From contig CM056744.1 of NCBI GenBank assembly GCA_029851415.1, forward strand, positions 102,581,338 through 102,645,337: a stretch of DNA of 64,000 nucleotides, in the 5' to 3' direction. The translations under genes were made by a program, and so were the position numbers. The stretch's first letter is position 1. Every line of letters starts with the position of its first letter. This document shows, one piece after another, positions 47,567-61,112 of this stretch. Source of the stretch: Eretmocerus hayati. Its lineage: Eukaryota; Arthropoda; Insecta; Hymenoptera; Aphelinidae. The notes beneath the pieces were generated by a model. It saw nothing but the letters and a program-made list of their open reading frames with translations. It made no database searches and was not told the DNA's origin.

Positions 47567-48258
47567 TGTTCGAGTTTCGAACATGTATCTTGAATTCGCG
47601 GTGGATCGCAATTTTCATTTGATATTTAGAAATTATAAATGCATTCTTTCCAGCCTATAAATCCACAGTATTAAAGGCAAATAACATCATTTTGGTTCAT
47701 TTTACACTTTGAGCTCTTCGCCATGAGGGCCATATAGTCATGACTAGAAATCAAGTATATTCTTGCTCTCAAGATTTTACGATCCTAGAGTCGATGCCAC
47801 GCTGCGCGCGGAATTTCTTTTGACCTTGCGGCTCGGCCCGCGCTTACGGGCTAATAGCTTCCAGAAGTTCATTTGACACCCTCTTTTCCCTTGGCATTTT
47901 CACGTGATCACATAGTGCTACTCATATGTATGTACCATCTTTAAATATGTGTATGTTTTATCCCACTCTTGCTCTCCAGCGAGCAGGCGTCGTTGCCATA
48001 CGCGGCAGTCTTCTACGAGATTTTGACTAAGAAACAACGCCGAAAAATCGGCTCGCACTTGTACCACTCGTTGTATTATTTCAGAACAAATAAAAGTGTT
48101 GATTTTCAGCATTCAAACGGCGTCCACGCATCATTTTGAGAACGTCCAACAGGATGTCGATATCCATGCAACCGCGTGCAATTACATCCATAAATTAATC
48201 ATCATTCAAATTACGAAATTCGAGGCACGGTAGATTAATTTCACCGCGCTTCTGTACA
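47567..48258 (+). repeat. 3' LTR
   Basis: Same length and ends as the 5' LTR. Differences I see include AGGCATTTC versus CGGAATTTC, TTGGCGTTTT versus TTGGCATTTT and GTACAACTCG versus GTACCACTCG. Confidence 0.92.
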
Positions 48259-48263
48259 CATTC

Positions 48264-49155
48264 TATAACTTATTGGATACTTTATAAGATGTGCTTCAAC
48301 AGAAACAACATTTCTTGCAGCTAAGGTACAACTGAGGTACATGCATTCACCATTCAAAATTCATAGACGACTCAAATGTAATCCTCAAAACAAAAAATGA
48401 CATATGAGATGCATCACACCCCATGAATTTTTTGACAGATGCCAATATGGCTTATTTTTATATTCGTCTTCGGCATGTTTGATCGTGCAATGGACTTTCA
48501 AATGAGCTAAAATTCATTTGATCGACCTGAATTGGAGTACACCCTTATAATTATGTCACTTTCGTCATGAAAACCTGGATTCTATAGTGTGTCATTCAGG
48601 GATTAATGTTATTCCGGTATTGTAAAATTTCCATTCCTAACACACGGATCAATCATATCAAAACTAATGGACACAGGCAGAGGGTACTAACGGATATAAA
48701 AAAAGTTCAGCTAACTCATGCATGTATCGAGAAAAGCTTTTAAAAACAGTTCGAAGCTACTTTTACAGTACACCCTTCGTTCAAGTTTCCACGTGAATAT
48801 TTATGGGAGGGGTTGGCAAGGCAAGTCGACTGAAGCGATGCAAAAAGTTGAGTCTAGTCAGGGATTGCGAAAAAAGTGAGGGCAGAGTAATGAGCCAAGC
48901 TTTACTATGAGGACGGACGGACATATCGGAACCTCAGCCAAAATTCGAGCAGAGTTAACTATGTGGATGCAAGTTGACCACCTCTTGCGGCTACATCATA
49001 TCCAAGCGGGATTCAAAAATTGTGAATAATTCATACAGCAGAAAAGAGAGAACCGTATACCACAGACTGATTATCATGATCCATGCAAGCCCTTCGTCCA
49101 ATGGCCTACTCTCTTTCCGTTTCTGGCTTCCTCCCTTTATCACCATAACCTCAAA

Positions 49156-49203
<48 letters not shown>

Positions 49204-50692
49204 AATATTCACGTAATATCAATATGGCTTCCGTATTCCACTTGTGACCTGACCTGACTCCCACTATATGCTAGGTCAGCGCCCTCTACACTCTGGCCTT
49301 TTCTTTTTTTGCCCAATTCCGGAAAGGCCAGCTCTCCGTTATACACTATATACTTCTCTCATACTATGCATACGGAAAGCGCATTATGCAGCCACGGACC
49401 ATTTGAGCCTAAAACTTTTTACATACAACATGGGTATTTTCTCCTCAGCTTATTGCCTTCCACGGATATATCACGAAATTCGTTTTCCACTTTAAAATGG
49501 TTGAAAATTTCATCATTTGTATTCATTGTGATTTCCCTACTTGCTGTTTCTATACAGTAAGGGTGAATACAAATTCCTGGAGTGGTACTTTTGTGAATAA
49601 AAAAAAATTATATCAAGCTGCGAAGGTATCTTGTCGTCGTACAAACTCGTGAAATCACTGCATGCGGTATGTGTAGTATACGATGTTGTGATGGCTATCG
49701 AATGACGATGCTAGAGAACCGCGACATGGAAAATCCATTGCCTTGAATATATCAAGTATATGTATGTATAGCGAAATGGTTGCACGCAATATACGCATGC
49801 ACGCACATGAGTCTATGCATATATACTGAAAGAGTAAATTCAAGTCCGGCCTGGTTGGATCTTTTACTCTGTTGAAGTATATACATATATATACATACGC
49901 AATGGCGGGAAATTTGAATTTCAGAAAAAGCAATAACAGGGCAGCGCACTCACCACGGGGAGCTTGTTCCTTCACCACGTTAGCGATTCGTATTTTTTTT
50001 CGTAAAAGCCGTCGTCGACGACGACGACGACGAGATAGAATTGCAGCTGGCTCGATGAATATGTGTGTGCTGCTGATGGTATAGAGGTGGTGGTATGCGG
50101 GCTGAATAATTTGAAAAGTCATGTGGAATACGGTGTATATGCTTGACAGAGCGAGTAAGTGCATATAACGGGATACTACGCAATGTGCGAGGTGTATAAT
50201 TTTCGATCTTGTCCTCAGGTATACGCCCGCACACTTCTATTTGACAGTTAAAATTGAGTGAAATTTATTCGTTGAATTAATCATGGTTCATGTGGGGTGC
50301 TATGTACATGATTAGCTTTTTGAGTGGGTGGAAAGTGGTAACCCTACGGTGAGACTCTATACTATATGATAAGTATTAGTAAAGTATATTTGAGAAATGA
50401 TAATGCGCACGACAGTTAGTACTAGAAGTGGCGCGGAAAGAAGCGGAAGCAGATTTTATGAGTAGGCGTGCGCTTTCTTTTCTGTGTTCGGTTGGCGTAA
50501 TAGCAGAGGTTGCAATGTACGCGCAGAGACAATCGTTTTACGATAATCTCGCCAAAAGGAGACAGGGAAGTGAGAGAGGGATGAAATGGAACTTGGTCAG
50601 TGAGTACGCATGGAGTACATAAACATAAGAATAATGGAGAGATAGAGAATCCGATTGTGGTGAGATGTGAATTTCAAAATCTAACCCTTCAG
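48264..50692. other. Anonymous non-coding DNA with (AC)n
   Basis: I recognise no gene. (AC)n lies at 49158-49201 and a (CGA)n-type run at 50010-50033. The 169-codon frame across 49655-50164 runs through the triplet repeat (an arginine run) and has no domain, so I do not call it a gene. Confidence 0.45.
49158..49201. repeat. (AC)n microsatellite
   Basis: About 44 uninterrupted bases of AC dinucleotides. Confidence 0.9.
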
Positions 50693-50694
50693 TA

Positions 50695-51028
50695 CAGTAA
50701 AACTTGTTAAGTTGGACACTTCTGTGAGTTGAGCACTTTTCCGCGGAACGCGCAAAAATACATCAGCTCTTGAGGCGATTTTGTTCTATTTTTCATAATT
50801 GTATGATACGTCAGTTTTTTAATCATTTATGACTATCCCGAACTATTGTATTTACATGATTCAAAGTGAATACTGTGTTTTATCCAACTTAATCAGTATT
50901 TAAAGGGATCTTCGCCTCCTTGATAGGAAAGAATGGTTCTAAATCAGAATTTCTGTACGTTGGGCACCTGTACAAGTTGGGCAGTTTTTTCCGGAACTGA
51001 AAGTGCCCAACTCAGACAAGTTTCACTG
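50695..51028. mobile_element. Pogo/Tc1-like MITE
   Basis: The left end is CAGTAAAACTTGTTAAGTTG and the right end, read inward, is CAGTGAAACTTGTCTGAGTT. TA sits outside each end (50693-50694 and 51029-51030). GGACACTT/GGGCACTT words repeat inside both ends. There is no coding frame. The CAG terminus and TA duplication fit pogo-type Tc1/mariner elements. Confidence 0.8.
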
Positions 51029-51165
51029 TACAATCTTCATCGGGAGAACTCTGATCAGTCCTGGTCGTGTGCGCGTGAGCATTAGAAGTGATGCATACCT
51101 ATATATTAAGAGCCTGTTCGGTGTAAGATTCTTGATCGTTGCCGTCAATCTTTTAACGTGCTCGT

Positions 51166-53009
51166 ACATACACGCAAAAAAATACTCCATAGTCGGACCG
51201 GTGACGGCGCCACTGTATAGCTCGGTGATGCCCCCACCGCCACCCTCGTTGACCAGCATCGGTTCAGTCGGGTCGAGCACGGAAAATATCCGTGACGGCC
51301 ACCGAATTTCGACTTTCCGGCTCGACCAGCAAGATGCAGACGAATTTGGCGTGTCGGCCTGTGTTCGGATTGTTTTATTGATTAATTGCAGCATTGCGAT
51401 GGATTGATCAGTGGAACATCGTAGGCAGAATTGACATATGCTACTTATTATAGTATGAAGCAGTTGAATCACATGGCTCCTGCATTGTTGGTAAAATTGA
51501 TTCAGTGACTGATGGTTTTTTCATTATCTCTGAAAATAAGTCAATATTCATCATGCACAACATATACATATTTGTGAGAAATCTCGATCACACATAGAGA
51601 TATTGCTGCCAACACCAGGAACACAACTTCACTTTTTAGCCTCAATCACCGTTGGATTTTTTTTTGTTTACGAACAAATGATCCTTCTTCTGAAAGTTGA
51701 TAGACTCATGAATAAATCTCCCTCAGATTTCTGAAGTGATTAAGTGTTGTAATCATAATGGTTGAGTAGTACACTGATATATCGAAAGGATCTGGGTCAA
51801 GTTGAGTGATAATAATGAGTATTATTGAAAAATATTCATGCGATAATTTAGGTAAGAGGATCAAGTCTTTTCCTCTTGAAATGTGATGATCACCCCCTAG
51901 CACCAATACCAATTGTGGCATGATGAAGCATTACTATCAGGAGTTTTTTGTATCTTGTCCTCCAGATTCTAAAAATTTTTATAGCTCTCTCAAGAAATGC
52001 ATCTATTCTGTTTGACCAGTGCCAAATTTATCCTGATGTTATACATGATCAACATCAAAAATTAGCTAAAGCGCTAGCTTTAGATTCTCACTAAGCTATC
52101 GACCCAATCTATTCTGAGCATTGTGATTTTATGTCAAGCTGAGAGAAGCCGGTACCAAGATAAGTTCTTACTCCACCAATCGAAGAACACAAAAGTAATT
52201 CCTTCACCCCTAATTTCAGGATGACCTTGACTATCATTTCTGACCAATAATGAGGAGTCTAGCAACCTTGGTTCATGACAGGGAAATACTATTTCCTGAC
52301 AGTAACGCTTTATCATGCCACAATTGGTATTGGTGCTAGGGAGGTGATGATAACAGTTCAAGAGGAAAAAACTTGATCCTCCAACCTAAATTATCGCATG
52401 AATATTATCTCAATAATGCTCACTATCATCACTCAACTTGACCCAGACCCTTTTCATATATCAGTGCACTTCCCAATCATTGTGTTCACAACACTAAATC
52501 ACTTCAGAAATCTGAGGAAGATTTATTCACTCGGAAGTCTATCAACTTTTAAAGGAAGAATTGTTTATTCGTAACCAAAAAACTTGCCAGCGGTGATTGA
52601 GGCTAAAAAGTGATTTTGTGTTTCTCGAATTAGCAGCAATATCCTTTGGTGTGATCGAGATTTTTCACACAAATATGTACATGATGAGCATGATGAACAT
52701 TGACTTTTCAACTGCTTCATACTATAATAAGTAGCATATGTCAATTCTGCCTACAATGTTCCACTGATCAATCCATCGCAATGCTGCAATCAATCAATAA
52801 AGCAATCCGAACACAGGCCGACACGCCAAATTCGTCTGCATCTTGCTGGTCGAGCCGGAAAGCCGAAATTCGGTGGCCGTCACGGATATTTCCCGTGCTC
52901 GATCCGACTAAACCGATGCTGGTCAGGGAGGGTGGTGGTGGGGGCATCACCGAGCTATACAGTGGCGCCGTCACCGGTCCGACTACGGAGTACTTTTTTG
53001 CGTGTATGT
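51166..53009. mobile_element. Foldback element 3, about 750-bp inverted arms
   Basis: Inverted arms of about 51166-51950 and 52285-53009 flank a centre of about 330 bp. The terminus reads CACGCAAAAAAATACTCC on the left and CACGCAAAAAAGTACTCC on the right (read inward), next to TA on both sides. The TIR would then be 51171-53004 with a TA duplication; the inverted match extends five bases further. The outer arm parts differ at about three bases per 90 while inner parts are more diverged with small indels. There is no recognisable transposase. The open frames in the arms are mirror images of each other. Confidence 0.8.
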
Positions 53010-56000
53010 TTGATGGTTGTCACCCTATTAGCCAAAATTGTACCGGCTGACCATTGCGACTATTGAGGATTCTCACGTTGGGCTGGACTGCGTCGTCGCG
53101 TTTGCACCGGTGGCCGGCCGCGACGATTAGTTTATTCTTCACTTCCATTGGTTTGATCTCTCTTAGTTCCTCCCCGAGCCATACAAACTATTCTCCGCGA
53201 CTTTATCTATTTACCCTTTGTTCCACAACTATTTTTCAGAATGTAGTGATCGATTTTTTCCATTATATCTCGTGAGTGACTTTTGTAAACCATCTTCCTT
53301 CTTTCACGATTAATTCACACCAGAATGAGCATCGAAGTTCCTTCAGAATATCTCGCCGCGACAAGTTTATCGAAAGGAGGAATCTAGGCCAGTATAAGTA
53401 AGAATAGAGCAATTTTCGAGTCATTTTGGAGAAAAAATCATCAAACAAATGCGCCAGACCCCTTCGTTATGATACCAGTATAGCTCCGGTACCCGCACAA
53501 TTAATCGAGCAGCCACCGTAATTCGACCTTTCGCCGCCAGATGGCTGTCCGAAATACACCGTTCGTAAGCGAAAGTCAGCATTGATATCCGCCCGACGAG
53601 AGCTTCGACCGAATCAGTCTGCACCGAGCAGCGGACTCACGCACCTCTCTTGGCACCAGGAGCCCTGGTCCAAGAGATGGCTCTAGAGTCTAACAGCTGG
53701 CAACTCCTCTCTGTCTTAGGAGTTGTGAGACAGATGAGACCATCTAGTAGACGACTTCTCAGGAGCACTGAGAGTCATAGTAGACCGCGAAACCGTCACA
53801 CCCACTTGTGGCCCGGAGGAAGCTCCTCCGTGGCAGTAGAATCAGACATCGTCGGCTTCCTGGCAGCTCCAGGAGTCGAACCCGACACACCGGTCAGACC
53901 CCCGCGTTTGGACCGGAGAGAGCTCCTCCGCGGCACTAGAGTAATGCATACTAGTATAGTTAGTAGTAATATTGTCACCAGTATCAACCGTTCATTGAGC
54001 TAGACCGCATCTGTAATACGCACGTCAGCAATCAATATCAGATTCTTTAGGCATATTTACCTTCCATAAACATTTGTATATAATATCTGATCTTCAATAT
54101 ATATCTCTATTAATAAAACGCTGTCTCTAAAGTCTTTCAATGGACCTTAACCCTGATTTCCTGACACCAGAAAACCCCTCAGTTACACAAAATCGGAATA
54201 CACTGTAAAATACCGAATTTTAAATCGCTACTGAGAGATCAAACACTATGCACACTCTGCTTTCCATCTATGGAGCAGTGAAAACCACAAGAGTAATTAT
54301 TGAAGGAACAAAGGCCTAGAACTGCGCCAAAGTACCGTTACGCTCGATCTATTTACGGGAAATGAGTTATGCCGCCACCGCATAAGTCGCGCATCTGGCG
54401 GAGATTGAGCGACCGAGCTACGCAACGAGAAAATCAAGAGGCCTGAGTTTCATAGGGATTCATCTGCATTCGGCGTCATGTCGTCGTCTCACCCGTGATA
54501 GTTATTATATGTATAGGAGAGCATTGAGGTAAAAGGAGGTCGTCGAGTGTTTGAAATGGCGTGCATGCCCTTGCGGGTGAAAATCTACCGGGTTATCATT
54601 GTAGACGATGCTTGCACGCGTCATTTATTCCTCTCCCTGAGGCAACGACCGACGACGACAACGACGACGACGTTGACGGTGAGAGAGCATCCAACCTTCT
54701 ATTGATTCGAGAGGAGTAGTGGTGGCGGTCTTTTGTGTGATACTCTGATGAAATGTTTAAGACTGTGGCTGCTGCGATTGACGACCTCAACGATGATTGT
54801 GTCGTCATCTGTTGACGGCTCCATGTGGCCAGATTATGGGAGGGTTCCTTTTATTTTTGATAACTTCATTATTCTATCGTTTGCAGGGATACGAAATTTG
54901 TGAACTTGACCCTTACTTTCGTGTGAATAACGGAAATGTCAATTCATCTACTTGACAAACAGGTAACTTGATCTATGATCTAAATGCATTTCGAGGAGAT
55001 GCGAGCTCTTAAGGCTTATGAGAAACCTCTGATGAATCTTAGTTTTTCAGGCTTCAAATTGATTTTTTTTTTATTTTTCATCTGGATTGAACAAATTCGA
55101 CAAGTTTCGGCGAATCGAGGTGCCTGAAATGAACTTCATAAGGATATCTACGAGAAGGAAAAAATAGTTGGAGGGGGTTTAACTGGAATTTCTGTTACAG
55201 TCAGTCATGCCAAAGTCTCAGCAGAGTCTGAAGTCCTGAAGCCAGGGTTGATACCAGGATTGGATTCTTGGCTGTCCTTAATCCCAAATTCATGACAATT
55301 GCTAAGCCGAACTTCCCTTAGAATCGAATAATATTCTTGATTGACGAAAATGGAAACGAGCAGGCGAGTAAGATCTGTTTAATTATATCTCTTCAAAGAT
55401 AGACAAATGCGTTACATGGAAACTGGATAAGAAAATATCATCCAACGGATTATACATATTGACAGATTAAAATTCCAGGCCCACAATAGAAAACCAACCA
55501 GAAATTGAATCATAGTCATAGAATCATTCTGCTAAATCAGGTGATGTACCAAACAGTCATAGTCAATCCAAGGCGCAAATTTCAAAGCTTTAGACGTTTT
55601 TCTTCACATACTATACGATCTTGGAAACACGGAGATAGAAAAAAAATAAGGGGGCGCAGTTGCCATTCTTCCGAGTCACGTATCTCAAGAATGTCGTCGT
55701 CAGAGCACCTTCGTCGTCGTCGCCGACACATACTTGACACGTACCCCCAGCACAGTTGACGTATATCTATTTATCCAGCTCAACTCTACACGTCAGGACA
55801 AGCTCTCCAATGCAGTTTCAAATGTCTTGTTTCATTTTAGCAGCCTTTTGGACTTATTGCTCTTCTTTTATATAAAGTCTACAGCAGAATATCCAGAAAA
55901 TCGAGCAATCCACACTCTTGTAACACGCTGGCACATCGCTTCGAGCTATGTATCCATATATAGAAACTTACGATCTTATTTTTTTTTGTTTTTCTCTCTC

Positions 56001-56328
56001 TTTTTCCGACAAAAAATGCAGACCGGATGTCTAAAGCTCCCCTGAGGCGGATCTATTCGCAAGTTGCTCCGGAAGAGTTAGAGAGCTCAGAGTACGGAAG
56101 AATCCGATGAAAACAAGGTCGTTACAGTATCCAACCTCTTCACCACTACCACCCCTAACACGTTATGGCCATCCATATAGGCTATCTACCGGCTAGCCCT
56201 CATTACCTCGAATAAATGTTGGCGATCGATCCGGAGCAGACTACTTTGGAACCTTTACCGGCGTGGAATATTAGTGTTATTAATCACTTTTTTCCAAGAG
56301 AGGTTAAAGAGAATTCTAGAGAGGCACG

Positions 56329-56363
<35 letters not shown>

Positions 56364-59300
56364 ATAATGCCAAGATGAGGCAATATCAGTTCGCGGACTT
56401 TCTAGCTAAATCATGTCCTCTGAAAAATACAATTTCGAGGTTAGGGATAAAAAAAATGATGCACTTGATGAACGAGTCTGAAGGAGTAGGGGTTTGTGGG
56501 ATCGCTTTGAGATCTATTATATTGGGGAGTAAAAAGAAAAAAAAAACAGTCTCAACACATAGGATCAGTGAGATGCTTTTATTACCGATTTTGCCACATC
56601 GTCGCGATACAACCAATTCCTCCTAACATCCAGGGACCAAAAGTTTCGAATGTATACAAGAAGAAGATTGCTGCAAGGAACTCTATCTCGGGTATGTTGT
56701 ATCGTAACTCGGCTCTCCAGAGCAACCGCGGATATATATAGGATTTTGTGACCGGTGTCCAAAGAACAATTCATTCGGGTACTGTACAGACGCGGGGTTA
56801 TATATATATATGGGGTGAGGAGCGTCTCACGTGAGTTGAGACTCGTGATAAATCGCGGCTACTGACCAAAGCACGTATCTTAGATTGCTAGCTAGCTTTC
56901 TTTCCTTCTTTCTCTCTTGACGTTCTGCACGTTTTCCGATCTCAAAGCAAGATTTCAAAGAGGTAGCTGTAGCGTCCGGAAAAATAGTACCTAGCCTACT
57001 ACCACATATGTATACCCCACACTATATAGTATGTGACGTAGAAAGATGAGACTTGAGAGTTTTGCTTGGGGTATATGACAGCTGGTGGTACTGTACCGTA
57101 TTCGTGAGCAAAATCGAAATATCTTGACTCTCTTTTTGTGTGGGTAGCTTGATCGCTTCAATTTTCGCTCGTCGAATAGTATAGTAGTAGTAGTAGTAGT
57201 AGAGACTTGTAGGATTGCCATGTACTTTTATTCTCGGGGTTTCTATATATATATATGTAAACCCTACGGGGTGGCGCCAATCTAAAATCTCGTGAACATG
57301 ATTCCTCGTCATGTGGGAATTTTCTACCTCAGATACAGAGGATGGAAAGGTAAACCGTGTTGTGTGACTGGTTGCTACATTGTTGTTATCTCACCTGCCG
57401 AGTTTTCAATCTAACCGGCTATGGATTTTTTTTTTGTGAAATACAATTGAGAGCTTAGTTTTGTAGGTCTCTTTTGTCGCTTGGTTTTTGGGCAGCGATC
57501 AAGATGTGACTAGTGCAACCGGAGTATGAAATAATTTTAACTGCAAGCGTCACGTGACGTGACAGATAACATATGGAGTTTTACGTATATGTATATAAAG
57601 CAGTATGGAGTTAGTTGGTTCATGGAACTTGGCATTTTTCTGGTTACTGGTTTTCTTGTATGATTGACGTAACCATGCTGATACCTCTCGGTAGAATGTA
57701 AATTAATAGTTGGTTTTACTGGACTCCATTTTTTCATCGTGTTTCGTTTGTTGGAAAATGGTGTAGATGTTATCAATTTTATGGAATTAAGTTGGCTGTA
57801 AAATTTTTTCAAAGTGGAACGTGGGCAGTAGTTTCTGGTTTTAGAATAAAACTCTTCCGGAATTTCTGAAATGAGTCCTCCAAAGTATCTCAAACGTATT
57901 CTCTGCTATTAGAGCAAGAAGACTAAGCTCGGTTACAAGTTTCTGAAGCTAAAGTGACTTTCGTGGTAGATATAGATTCCTTGCTGCACTAGCTTCTTGC
58001 GAGTAATACATTTAGTGTAAGCCTCTAAAGGATTCTAACGAAATTTAAAAATAATTGAATCAATTCCCTCATGCTCACACGAAGAACGCTACTGCAATTT
58101 CTGTATGAAAGTACTAGAATAGAGTACCTCAAAGCATCACAAAAAGTATTATCTCAAAATCGACACCATCTGCTACTTCCATAAACGATAATAAGCAAGT
58201 TTCTCAAAAACTAGTTTTCCAAGAAAGAGTAGAAGCATCAAAGAACAGGCCAAATGGATAAACGTAAAAAAGTTTTTGATCCAATCGATTCTTCGATATT
58301 AGCAAAAATTACGAGACTTCTCCCGTATATAGTGCTATTTAACCACTACTATACTGATAGCCTCTTTTCATACGCGATGGTGGTTGGTTGCATCGGCGCC
58401 AAACAGGATGAGACTTTCCGCCTACTCTACACCGTTATGGCTGTTTTGCAACAACCCACGCGTATAAGCTGCTCTTTCTACTCTCTTGCTACTATTTTTG
58501 ACTCGGGCCATTTGCTCCCTAACTGCAAATAACTTTGGGAAAAACGCTCTCTACTCATTCTGTATGGTCATCCGATGTCGAAGTATGCCAAGCATACAAT
58601 CGGAAAATCAATGTCGCGCACACACACACACACACACGCACACATACCATGAACTCTAGACTTTATTCAAGAATTCGACATTATACGAAGTACAAGAGTA
58701 CACATAATAGTAGTCGCAAGCTCAAGCGAGCGAACCTGTAACACTTTGTCGAGCTTTATACACGACACGACTTTATTATGGGGGCTATTTCAAATTCTGT
58801 ACTTAATTTCTTTGGCGCCGATGCCGGCACGTACTAGAGCCACTGAACGGTTACGACAAAAGAAAAACACTCACAAAAATCGTTAAAGTCACATCAAGTT
58901 TTAAACCTAATTTCGCATAAGTTTCAATTTTTTTATTTATCCTGAGGATGTCATCATTTTCATTGATGGGAGTTTGATGTAGGTTTAGATCTATTACATA
59001 AGTAGAATCTAGAATGAAGGAGTTACTTGAATGAGACAAAGAAGAAAAGCGCCGTCGTCGGGGTTTTTTTGGTTCATTAGAATCTCGACGAGAGCAATAC
59101 GACGGGAATTTCAACCTCTCGGCAAACATGTCACGTCTTTATTAGCGAGTCAGAGCTAAAGAGAAAGATGAACTGAGATTCCTCTATCTATATATCCTTC
59201 TCAAAATTGTCACTAGAGAGAAGTGAGCACAAAGTATAGACTGGCTTTTACCACGAATCTCAGCTTTTCGGATTAATTAATTCATTATTACCCTCTTGAA

Positions 59301-61112
59301 AGTTAGACTCCCGTGAGATGAAAAAAATAGGAATTCGTACTTTTATACGAATTCAAGGAGTCTCGCCTGGAGATATTAAATTATAAGGTACGCCAAAGTT
59401 GCCCATCTGACAATCCAATGCAAGATTCATGATCTTGAGAAAATTTGCCGTATAGATAGACTCCTCTTTGGGTTAACTGAAGTTGAGCAGTAGCGGAATC
59501 AGTTAGGTGGAATTTTTCTTTGACGAGCCTCAGTAGACGTACCTTTTTACTGTTTGCATTTTTGTTTGCAAGCTCTGATTAAAGATGCAAAAAAGTTTAA
59601 AGTCTTTTATCTCCTTTTGTTAGTTGACGAAAAATATCAGAGAGAAGCTGATCACACATCCCTATATAGAAATACTGGAAAAAATAGCTCGCGGTGCATG
59701 AATTGCATTCTTAGGAAGGGTTGAGAAAACAAGGGAAGGTATATGGTAACTTCCGCGATAGGAAGAATGATGGTTGGCGTCGTAGATCGAGAAACGACTG
59801 AGAAATGAAATGAAAGCCAGAGTTGCCACACGCTGTCGCGAAGTAAAGGGAAAGGGTGGGTGAATGGTAGAAATAGGGAAAAGGAAAAACTACGATAAAT
59901 CTGAATAAGAATTATTTATAGCGGTCCCCTAGAGAAAGCTAAGCTACAGCCAACTTTTTCCATTTTCACATACGTACGTGCAGCCTATACATCTATATTC
60001 AAGCTTTTGCAAGCTCGACTTTAAACCCCGAAAGACATTTGCCTTATACTTGCATAGCGTATCCGGTTTATATACGGCTATACATCTATGAAGCTATATA
60101 ATACAAATATGGGAAATGGCTTCAGGAAGATCTGGGTTGGGCTCTAGGGAGAATAGTCACTGTGATGATGGTGGTGGTGGTGGTCGTGGCCGATGAAAGA
60201 TACGCATCGATGGATATCCTGTAATATTGATATCCATTCGGCCATGCATATTCATTGAACATCAGGATGCTATTCCGATACCGATAGACGTATGTATGTG
60301 CTCAACTTTAATTTCGTGTCGATGTCTCGGTCTGTTGGGAAATCGACTCTCTATTGCAGAAAAGGAGAAAAGAAGAAAATGATAAAAAGAGAATATTGAA
60401 AAGTTTCTAATGATGAGCTCTGGTGCAGTGAAACGTGGAAAATAGAAAAGCTGTTGCAGATTCGTTTGTAATGAAGTGTCGGCTGAGGCGTTAGACAATC
60501 CAATACTAGAGTTTGAAAAAAAAGATGCAACTAAAATAGAAGTAGTAGTAGTGGCACAAGCAGATAAATGGAAAAAGTTTTCGCTTCTCCTGGTGAGTAA
60601 TTAAGCTCACGCGGATGGCAATCAGTCTGGTGAGAAAGAGCAAATGGAACTACATATAGAGCTTGCGAAACCTAGTCTCTCTGTGATGGAATTGTGCTGT
60701 GAAGAAGAGAGAAAGAAGAAGAAGAAGAAGACCGTCCAACATTATCGAAAGGCTTCTTATTAATCACCAATTGCGTCTCTTGATGCTGCTATGGGGTAGT
60801 AGACCATCAATCTTGAATTGTCGCTTTCGAGAGATGGAGCAATACCGACGCCACCTCTTGGCAGTTTTATTTTCCACTTGTCGAACGCAGAGGCTCTTTG
60901 ACGTCGTCGAGTTCTATAAGGGCAGCGAATGGTTTAAACTCGAGAAAGTCGATCCGTACGCTGCTTTCAGCAAGTCGGACGATGTTCTTCTGGTGCTGAT
61001 CCTCTCAACCGACTGTATGCAGAGAAAAGGGCCTGAGGCTAAGGAGATTCTCACACCTTCGACACAGAGTCCAATCCCTTTGATAGAAATGCGGAAGTAA
61101 GAGCTGAGGGGG
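53010..61112. other. Anonymous non-coding DNA with microsatellites
   Basis: I recognise no gene. Simple repeats are (AT)n at 56329-56356, (TAG)n at 57180-57202, (CA)n at 58617-58637, (GGT)n at 60168-60182 and (GAA)n near 60707-60730. The 133-codon frame at 60699-61100 starts in the GAA repeat and has no known domain. Confidence 0.45.
53640..54130. other. GC-richer segment with a tRNA-type B box, possible retroelement remnant
   Basis: The segment stands out by GC content. On the minus strand GGTTCGACTCC (about 53873-53883) is a perfect B box, though I find no convincing A box. AATAAA at 54113 is followed by a short tail. Repeated words GGAGGAAGCTCCTCCG and GAGAGAGCTCCTCCGCGGC occur. It may be a SINE or part of an LTR; I cannot decide. 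Confidence 0.3.

Larger units (their letters stand above)
41426..48258 (+). mobile_element. Full-length LTR retrotransposon without coding capacity (LARD-like)
   Basis: Two 692-bp direct repeats (41426-42117 and 47567-48258) begin TGTTCGAG and end CTGTACA, with TG...CA termini. They flank a 5.45-kb interior. The pentamer CATTC lies directly outside both ends (41421-41425 and 48259-48263), the 5-bp target duplication of integrase-mediated insertion. A TGG-starting primer-binding site follows the left LTR and a polypurine tract precedes the right LTR, so reverse-transcription signals are intact. The interior has no gag, protease, RT or integrase motif and no frame over 150 codons. It would depend on enzymes from a related autonomous element. 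The low LTR divergence suggests recent movement. Confidence 0.9.

Noticed and set aside
41777..48112. Two identical 64-codon minus-strand frames
   Set aside because: Each lies within an LTR; identity follows from LTR identity.
49655..50164. 169-codon minus-strand open frame
   Set aside because: It runs through a (CGA)n-type triplet repeat giving an arginine run, has no domain, and other frames overlap it.
51003..53050. Matching glycine-rich frames (149 and 116 codons) as paralogous genes
   Set aside because: They are the two inverted arms of foldback 3.
60699..61100. 133-codon plus-strand frame
   Set aside because: Begins inside a GAA repeat (lysine/arginine run) and has no recognisable motif.
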